From NCBI GenBank assembly GCA_964613675.1, contig CAZTIH010000022.1, forward strand, positions 1 to 28,896: DNA of 28,896 bases, read 5' to 3'. The position numbers and the translations under genes are program-made. Positions 23,647 to 28,896 of the stretch are shown piece after piece (positions within the stretch are counted from its first letter, which is position 1; the number at the start of each line of letters is the position of its first letter). The stretch is from DAIUCA01 sp964613675. Lineage in GTDB: Bacteria; Pseudomonadota; Gammaproteobacteria; Competibacterales; Competibacteraceae. The notes below the pieces were generated by a model, which saw only the letters and a list, made by a program, of their open reading frames with translations, searched no databases and was not told the origin of the DNA.

Positions 23647-24810
23647 TTAGGGCAGCGGTTTTGACGGAAATTTTACTTGCAAATCAATCAGTTGATTGCT
23701 TCGATTAACGACTAAAGGTAACCAAGTTCCGGGAGCTTGGCGACGCACGATGGCTTGTAACTCACTAGAACGGCGAATGTTCAAACCCGCTGCCTCTGTA
23801 ATCAAATCCTCTGCTTGCAGTCCCACTTGCGACGCTAAACTATTGCTAATCACCTGTTGAATCAGTACGCCTTCACGCCCGTCCGCAACCTGTACGCCTA
23901 AACGAAGGGGCTCCCCGTCTGTGGGAAAAATATCATTGTCATCTAATAAAAAAACCGCATTAGCGATACCAGGGACGACCTGTTCACAATCGCTCGCGCC
24001 CATCGGCAAAAGATTTGCGGTGTCAAAGTAGCCTAAATCGAGGAGTTGGTTCCCCACTCCATGACCAAATTGCACATGAAATCGCCCCATTAAACCGACT
24101 GCAAGGGCATCGTTATGTTGTTTTCGCGCCTTGATTAGCCCCTCAGCGAAAGCACGATCCCATACCAGTTGAGCTTGGACGAATCGGTTAAGTGCCTCTT
24201 CATTTTTCTGATGATCTGGGTTTTTTTGCCCAAAAACATTTTCTAATTCAAGGAGATAAGCCTGATTTGCAGGTAACGGATTTCCTAAACCCTCGCGACG
24301 TTCAGAAGGCACCTTATCCCATCCCACTCGGGCCACTTCGCCGATAAGCTGCCGATTGACATTCAATGCCACTAAGGGCAGTCGGTGCATTTGAGCAAAG
24401 CGTAAAATGGGCAAGTAAAGTTCGCTATCAAATCCCCAATGTTCGCGCCAGTTGCTTTCCTCAAAAAATGACACTTCGTCGAGTTCTCCTTGCCAAAATC
24501 TATCGAGTATGGGTTGAGCAGATCGCGGTAGCATCTCCAACCCAATGATTAAATTAGGATTATGGGCATATAACCCCGCTAGCGTATGAAGTTGCCAGCG
24601 GTGGTGACTGACCTGATCGTGGATTTCACCCAGCAATACCACCGATCTTCTCGCCAATGCGGCAAACAATGGCGCTGCATCACGCGGCACTTGTAAATCA
24701 GGGTCAAACCACCGACCTACGGATTCTTCACAGCGTTGACCGTGCGCAAAAGGGCTGATGAGAAGTCCAAATAACAGCCCGCTAACCAGATGAGTAAAGT
24801 TCATCGACAT
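23647..24810 (-). CDS. ChaN-like haem-binding-fold protein with C-terminal PDZ domain
   Basis: The 387-residue protein has a signal peptide (FTHLVSGLLFGLLISPFAHG) and a ChaN-like domain: VVLLGEIHDQVSHHRWQLHTL, LIIGLEMLPRSAQPILDRFW and LPLVALNVNRQLIGEVAR. The Campylobacter ChaN protein is an iron-regulated haem-binding lipoprotein; here there is no lipobox cysteine, so it is probably soluble in the periplasm. Residues about 295-385 form a PDZ domain (GVLIQQVISNSLASQVGLQAEDLI). It is the first gene of the minus-strand set leading to SCO1 and PCuAC (13 bases to SCO1), hinting at a link to metal or haem handling. Confidence 0.82.
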   Translation of the reverse strand: MSMNFTHLVSGLLFGLLISPFAHGQRCEESVGRWFDPDLQVPRDAAPLFAALARRSVVLLGEIHDQVSHHRWQLHTLAGLYAHNPNLIIGLEMLPRSAQPILDRFWQGELDEVSFFEESNWREHWGFDSELYLPILRFAQMHRLPLVALNVNRQLIGEVARVGWDKVPSERREGLGNPLPANQAYLLELENVFGQKNPDHQKNEEALNRFVQAQLVWDRAFAEGLIKARKQHNDALAVGLMGRFHVQFGHGVGNQLLDLGYFDTANLLPMGASDCEQVVPGIANAVFLLDDNDIFPTDGEPLRLGVQVADGREGVLIQQVISNSLASQVGLQAEDLITEAAGLNIRRSSELQAIVRRQAPGTWLPLVVNRSNQLIDLQVKFPSKPLP

Positions 24811-24915
24811 GAATTATTTTCCAATAGAATTAAACCAATAACATATTAACTATTTACGCGACAAGGCGAATGCTTCTTCAAATGAACACTTATTACTTAG
24901 CGCTGTGAGGCATCA

Positions 24916-26919
24916 GTGAATCCCATGATTCAGTTGTTTACTTTATTTTTAATACTTTCCTTGAATTCTTTGGCTTACTCTAGTGAATGCCTCACGGAAG
25001 ATTTACAAGTAAACAAAGCTGAGATTACCCAATCTATGGCACACGAGTTAGCGGAGAAATGGCAATCTTTAACGATTAGAACGACGGAAATAAATGCGCT
25101 GTGGTTGCGATTTGAACTCGATCAAATAGTCGCGGATGAAGTGGAAAAAGCGGTTGTTCATGTGCGCGAAAATAGCGGTTACTGGCAGCGTTATTTGTCG
25201 GGTTGGGGCACGCAAGCAGGAGAAAAATTTGCCGAAGAAATAGCGAACCGTGTGTTTAGCTCGCCTGCCGTACAGCAGGGGTTGCAGCGCGTTATTGAAG
25301 CAGTGGTTTCAGAACTGCAACAGGACATGCAGAAAGCCATGCGAGAAAGTGTAGATCGAGTATTGCGTTGCTTTAATCAATACGCCGGACGACGGTTTGG
25401 TGATCGGGTAGCCTCAGTTTTACAGCAGCAGTTGCAGGAAAAATACGAGATTTTTCAATCCACTATGTTAGCCCCCGAAGCAAACGCATCGACACGATTG
25501 TTACCCGCAGCGGGGTTGGCGTTGTTGTTGGCGCGCCGAGTGGTGGCACGAATGGTGGCGCTGATCGCCCAGCGAATTGGTATGCGATTAGCGACCCGCT
25601 GGATTCCGGTTCTTGGTTGGGCATTATTTGTCGGCGATTTCTGGTGGTCGGCGGACGGTGTTCTCCCCGACATTGCACACGAATTGCGCTCTACAGAAAC
25701 CCGGGCCATTCTGATAAATAATCTTACCGAAGCCCTTCGAGAGGAATTGTTGAATCCAGAAGAAGTTGCAGAACAATTAGCTGTACAGTTAGTACAGGAG
25801 TGGCAACAGTTTCGCGTACATTATCAAGGGCTTTTAAGCCTTGCAGAAAGCTCGTCGGATTTCCAAGCCGCACTTAATGCGGTTCCCCCTAATGAATTGC
25901 ACCATTTCGCGCAAGTTACGGCTCAATTAAGGGCTAATTTTAGCGCCCAACAAATTATTCGCTGGGGAATTAGTGGTGATTTACGGCGCTTGGCTCAACT
26001 CCCCTCAGAAGCACTTGTTTTATTGAGTGAAATCAAGCGTATAGAAGCCGTTTTCTCGTGGCGACAATTAATCCCACGAGATAATACTTTTAGGTTATTT
26101 GTGAGTACTGATATTTATCGAAAATTTCAGCCGTCTCAATTTGAGAGTCACGGGCTCAATCAGCTACTCGAATTAGGTGACCTAAAAGCGATTAATCGGG
26201 TTGCTGAATTACCCGTGCCTGATCGCGATGCGATTCTGCAATTACCGTCGCCCTATCTGGCCATCATCGGTCCCCAACTCGCGAACCAAGATTGGTCAAC
26301 GGTTGCATTTTATCTACGTCATCTACGGAACGATTCGAGAGAGCAGAGATTTTTTCTCGATATTGTGCGCGATTATCCTCAAAAACTACGCACAATAGAT
26401 GCACCTGCGCAGCGCCAACAAATCGTACAGTCTGCTAATCCTCTGCGAGCGATGGCGGAGTTAACCGATTTGGCTATTCCAGCAACGGACAATTTTGCAC
26501 TATTCGGAATAGATTTAACGGGTTTCATCCCCGAAATCACTCTAAACGACGGCACCCTAAGCGCGCTCGCTTTCATCGTTATCCTATTGATTTCATTACC
26601 TGTTCTCACAATTCTATTCTTGTGGTTGCTGCGCACTTATGTGGTCATTTTATGGCGAGCGGTTCTTAGCGGAATCCGTGCGCCAACGCCTAAAAAACTT
26701 CCGTCATTCAATGGATTACCGACGGAAATCACTAAAAAACAGTGGATTGTTTATGGCTACGACACTTTTGCACGCGAACGTTATGTCGTCGGCACTTTTG
26801 ATAACCAAAGAGAGGCGAAAAAGGCCGAATCGCAAGCTCGGCGAAGCGTTGCAAAGCAGGATGCAGAACTCCGAGATAGCTTTTGGACGGAAGAATTAGG
26901 CGCTAACGATGAGACATAA
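24916..26919 (+). CDS. Large membrane-associated protein of unknown function
   Basis: I do not recognise this 667-residue protein. It has an N-terminal signal peptide (MIQLFTLFLILSLNSLAYSS), a long helical region with paired heptads (about 40-190), a hydrophobic GLALLLARRVVARMVALIAQRIGMRLATRWIPVLGWALFVGDFWW stretch (about 198-245) that could enter the membrane, a helical middle part, and a strong transmembrane segment near 555-580 (LSALAFIVILLISLPVLTIL), followed by a basic cytoplasmic-like tail of about 85 residues. Start GTG 24916 with GAGG 5 bases upstream is preferred to ATG 24925. It is single, between divergent chaN and pyrE. A large periplasmic domain tethered at its C-terminal end is the likely topology. 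Confidence 0.8.
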   Translation: MNPMIQLFTLFLILSLNSLAYSSECLTEDLQVNKAEITQSMAHELAEKWQSLTIRTTEINALWLRFELDQIVADEVEKAVVHVRENSGYWQRYLSGWGTQAGEKFAEEIANRVFSSPAVQQGLQRVIEAVVSELQQDMQKAMRESVDRVLRCFNQYAGRRFGDRVASVLQQQLQEKYEIFQSTMLAPEANASTRLLPAAGLALLLARRVVARMVALIAQRIGMRLATRWIPVLGWALFVGDFWWSADGVLPDIAHELRSTETRAILINNLTEALREELLNPEEVAEQLAVQLVQEWQQFRVHYQGLLSLAESSSDFQAALNAVPPNELHHFAQVTAQLRANFSAQQIIRWGISGDLRRLAQLPSEALVLLSEIKRIEAVFSWRQLIPRDNTFRLFVSTDIYRKFQPSQFESHGLNQLLELGDLKAINRVAELPVPDRDAILQLPSPYLAIIGPQLANQDWSTVAFYLRHLRNDSREQRFFLDIVRDYPQKLRTIDAPAQRQQIVQSANPLRAMAELTDLAIPATDNFALFGIDLTGFIPEITLNDGTLSALAFIVILLISLPVLTILFLWLLRTYVVILWRAVLSGIRAPTPKKLPSFNGLPTEITKKQWIVYGYDTFARERYVVGTFDNQREAKKAESQARRSVAKQDAELRDSFWTEELGANDET

Positions 26920-26970
26920 CGCGAATTTTTGTGATATGTGGCGATCTTTACTGAAACAGAAAGCATTTCG

Positions 26971-27636
26971 ATGACGCATTCCTCACCTACTGCTACGACT
27001 CAAGATGCCATTGCGCAACAATTCATCGACCTTGCGTTGGCTTACAACGCCCTGCAATTCGGAGAATTTACGCTGAAATCGGGACGAATTAGCCCGTATT
27101 TCTTCAATTTTGGGGTATTCCATCGTGGCGTTGCACTACAGCAACTCGGACAACTGTATGCGCAAACGCTATTACAGAATTCTGGACTTGCTTTCGATCA
27201 GCTCTTTGGACCGGCGTACAAGGGCATCGTGTTAGTGAGCGCAACGGCTATTGCCCTCGCACAGCAAGGACATAATTTACCTTGGAGTTTTAATCGGAAA
27301 GAGACCAAGGATCACGGCGAAAAGGGCCTTATTGTAGGGGCACCGCTGACGGGGCGAGTTCTGATTGTCGATGATGTCTTAACGAAGGGCACCGCTGTGA
27401 CTGAAGCCATCCAGATAATTCGTCAGCAAGGTGCGACGGTAGCAGGGCTAATCATCGCCTTGGATCGAGAGGAACGACTGAGCGAAAGTGACCCGCGTTC
27501 GGCGGCGAGACGTTTATCAGAAGAGCAACAGATTCCAGTTAGGGCGATTGCTTCGTTTCATCAGATTCTGAAATACTGTCCGAAAGATCAACGAGCGGCA
27601 CTGGAGACCTATCGGGCGCGTTACGGGGCGCAGTAG
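26971..27636 (+). CDS. pyrE: Orotate phosphoribosyltransferase
   Basis: PyrE makes orotidine 5'-phosphate from orotate and PRPP in pyrimidine synthesis. The sequence has FGEFTLKSGRISPYFFNFG, FGPAYKGIVLVSATAIAL, FNRKETKDHGEKGLIVG with the mobile-loop catalytic lysines, and the PRPP motif VLIVDDVLTKGTAVTEA. I choose ATG 26971 (221 residues), which already leaves about 15 residues more than the Escherichia coli enzyme; a GTG at 26938 would extend further. Neither start has a clear ribosome site. The last 98 bases overlap the 3' end of the convergent recombinase gene. Confidence 0.95.
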   Translation: MTHSSPTATTQDAIAQQFIDLALAYNALQFGEFTLKSGRISPYFFNFGVFHRGVALQQLGQLYAQTLLQNSGLAFDQLFGPAYKGIVLVSATAIALAQQGHNLPWSFNRKETKDHGEKGLIVGAPLTGRVLIVDDVLTKGTAVTEAIQIIRQQGATVAGLIIALDREERLSESDPRSAARRLSEEQQIPVRAIASFHQILKYCPKDQRAALETYRARYGAQ

Positions 27637-28735
27637 GGAGTCGATGTCGCTGCATATCGTCATGCCACTGCTGCTCTTCGGCGTGGAGATAACGAGTCGT
27701 CATCGTAAGGCTACTGTGGCGGGCATTGCGTTGGATGTGACGCACATCGAGGCCCGCCAACGCCTGATGAGTCAGACTTGTATGCCGTAGCCAATGCGTC
27801 GAAGCGTGTTGAAGTTGGTGGACGATAGCGGGATCTTGCGTGTACGTAGCCGCATCGCGCAAAGCCTTTTTAATTAGTCGATAAATCATATCGCTACCGA
27901 TAGGGCGCGTACCCTTGATGCTGGCAACGAGAGGCCGTTCGTCGTCAGGCGCGGGGAGAGGCGACCACCCGTAACTCGTGCGGTACCGCTTCAGCGCAGC
28001 GAGCATATCGGCGTTGACAGGGACACGGCCTGGTTTATTGCCTTTTCCAACCATCTCCCACCACCAGCGCCCACGACGTTCTACAAAGCTGTTCATGGTG
28101 TGATTGGCGACTTCATGAAGACGGGGGCCGAGAAGATAAAAAAATGAGAGCAAAAATTGCAGTCGAGCGACTTTTTGGCTTTGAGCAGGTGTTTTGCGCG
28201 GCAACTGGTTGATGTATTGCCAAAGCGTTTGCCATGCGGCTTCGTCGAGATAGCGTTCGATGGAGATGGGCTGGCGCAGACGACGCAAGCGACGATGCGG
28301 TTGCCACGGATTGCGTGTGACGAGATCGCGGCTCTGAAGATAGCTAAAACAAGTATTTAGGGCGCTGTGAACTTGGGCGCGACTGTTGGATTTGAGGGGG
28401 CCGCGTAAGGGACGCCATTGGGGGTGTTTTCGCGGATAGGTGGGGCCACACCAGCGTTCACGGGGCTGTGGATCTTGGAGAAAGCGATCAAATTCGAGAA
28501 CTTGTGTAGCAGAGAGGGAAAGTAATCGTTGACGACGCACCCCCAGCCACATCCACAACAACCATGCGGCACGCCCATAAACGGCCTGGGTATGGCGATT
28601 ATCGGCGTAACCATCGAGCCATTCGCGGAGATACTGGCGCTCGGCGATAGATTCGACGAATTCGCCCGTGGGGGCAGGGGGAGCATGGAGATGAGGAGAG
28701 GGGGAATGGTTATTTGGGGGCAGCAAATCGTTCAT
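27539..28735 (-). CDS. Tyrosine recombinase / phage integrase family
   Basis: This is a site-specific DNA recombinase. The N-terminal part (EFVESIAERQYLREWLDGYA and onward) is a SAM-like core-binding domain. The catalytic domain has the first arginine in LLGPRLHEVANH, the beta-hairpin lysine in MVGKGNKPGRVPV, HWLRHTSLTHQAL (H-x-x-R), and ARHSSLTMTTRYLH with the histidine and nucleophile tyrosine, so the active site is complete. ATG 28735 gives 398 residues; an in-frame TTG at 28828 would add 31 unconserved ones, and neither has a good ribosome site. About 30 C-terminal residues lie antisense to the end of pyrE. It is longer than XerC/XerD (about 300) and no attachment site is visible, so I do not call it XerC. 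Confidence 0.88.
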   Translation of the reverse strand: MNDLLPPNNHSPSPHLHAPPAPTGEFVESIAERQYLREWLDGYADNRHTQAVYGRAAWLLWMWLGVRRQRLLSLSATQVLEFDRFLQDPQPRERWCGPTYPRKHPQWRPLRGPLKSNSRAQVHSALNTCFSYLQSRDLVTRNPWQPHRRLRRLRQPISIERYLDEAAWQTLWQYINQLPRKTPAQSQKVARLQFLLSFFYLLGPRLHEVANHTMNSFVERRGRWWWEMVGKGNKPGRVPVNADMLAALKRYRTSYGWSPLPAPDDERPLVASIKGTRPIGSDMIYRLIKKALRDAATYTQDPAIVHQLQHASTHWLRHTSLTHQALAGLDVRHIQRNARHSSLTMTTRYLHAEEQQWHDDMQRHRLPTAPRNAPDRSPVPLVDLSDSISESDETKQSP

Positions 28736-28864
28736 GGCGGGCCGTGAAATAGCCAAAGGAAGGCATCTCAATAGACAGTTCTGTGGGAAAATTTTCTTAA
28801 TGAGTGAACAAAGCTTGATTTCGATCAATTCGGCGATTCGGCGATTCTTGTTCAGGGGTTTCCG

Positions 28865-28896
28865 ATGAATGGAAATCCGTCAATGGTCTGGCTCGA
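28865..28896 (+). CDS. Possible start of a further plus-strand gene, cut by window end
   Basis: An ATG at 28865 follows AGGGG (28854-28858) at 6 bases and stays open to the window end (MNGNPSMVWL). Ten codons are too few to identify anything. Confidence 0.2.
   Translation, partial: MNGNPSMVWL

Noticed and set aside
27539..28828. Calling the recombinase XerC
   Set aside because: It is clearly longer than XerC/XerD, has an atypical N-terminus and is not in the usual xerC neighbourhood; only the tyrosine recombinase family is supported.
28829..28850. Tandem CGGCGATT words near the right end as an attachment site
   Set aside because: Two short copies alone are not evidence of an attachment site, and no matching copy is seen elsewhere in the window.

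Overview
The window reads as chromosomal DNA of a gammaproteobacterium. The main clues are the block zapB-like/zapA, 6S RNA, 5-formyltetrahydrofolate cyclo-ligase, EVE protein, ilvA and rpiA, together with trpGDC, rplM-rpsI, a Gram-negative porin and a SCO1/PCuAC copper-handling operon. The species cannot be named from the sequence alone. A 100-base run of N (22749-22848) shows that this is a draft scaffold.

Left part (1-10140), accessory: the C-terminal part of a TnpB-like transposon protein enters from the window edge. It is followed by glcF on the minus strand. Then comes a tightly packed six-gene plus-strand operon (2050-10092) that I identify as a type III-D-like CRISPR-Cas effector module: HD-less Cas10 with an intact GGDD motif, a Csm3-like Cas7, Csx10 (Cas5-like), a tandem Cas7-Cas7 fusion, a Csx19-like protein and a TIGR03986-family Cas7 with a long helical tail. 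All junctions overlap or abut. No CRISPR array, cas6, cas1/cas2, separate Cas11 gene or recognisable cyclic-oligoadenylate effector is visible nearby.

Middle part (10140-19970), housekeeping: trpG-trpD-trpC and an OsmC-family gene, then rplM-rpsI with a clear terminator, an outer-membrane porin with its own promoter and terminator, a small exported ComEA-like HhH protein, rpiA (minus), ilvA (plus), and the minus-strand run zapB-like, zapA, 6S RNA, ygfA, EVE.

Right part (19970-28896), envelope and mobile: a membrane-anchored SPFH-like protein lies divergent from zapB. A minus-strand set follows (ChaN/PDZ protein, SCO1, PCuAC with a histidine-rich tandem repeat that breaks the assembly, DUF1499, MlaC). 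Then come a large unrecognised membrane protein, pyrE, and a tyrosine recombinase whose 3' end overlaps pyrE antisense.

The most interesting region is the stand-alone III-D module. Its Cas10 looks able to make a second messenger, but no receptor is encoded beside it, and the small-subunit role may be carried by helical extensions of Csx10 and the TIGR03986 protein.
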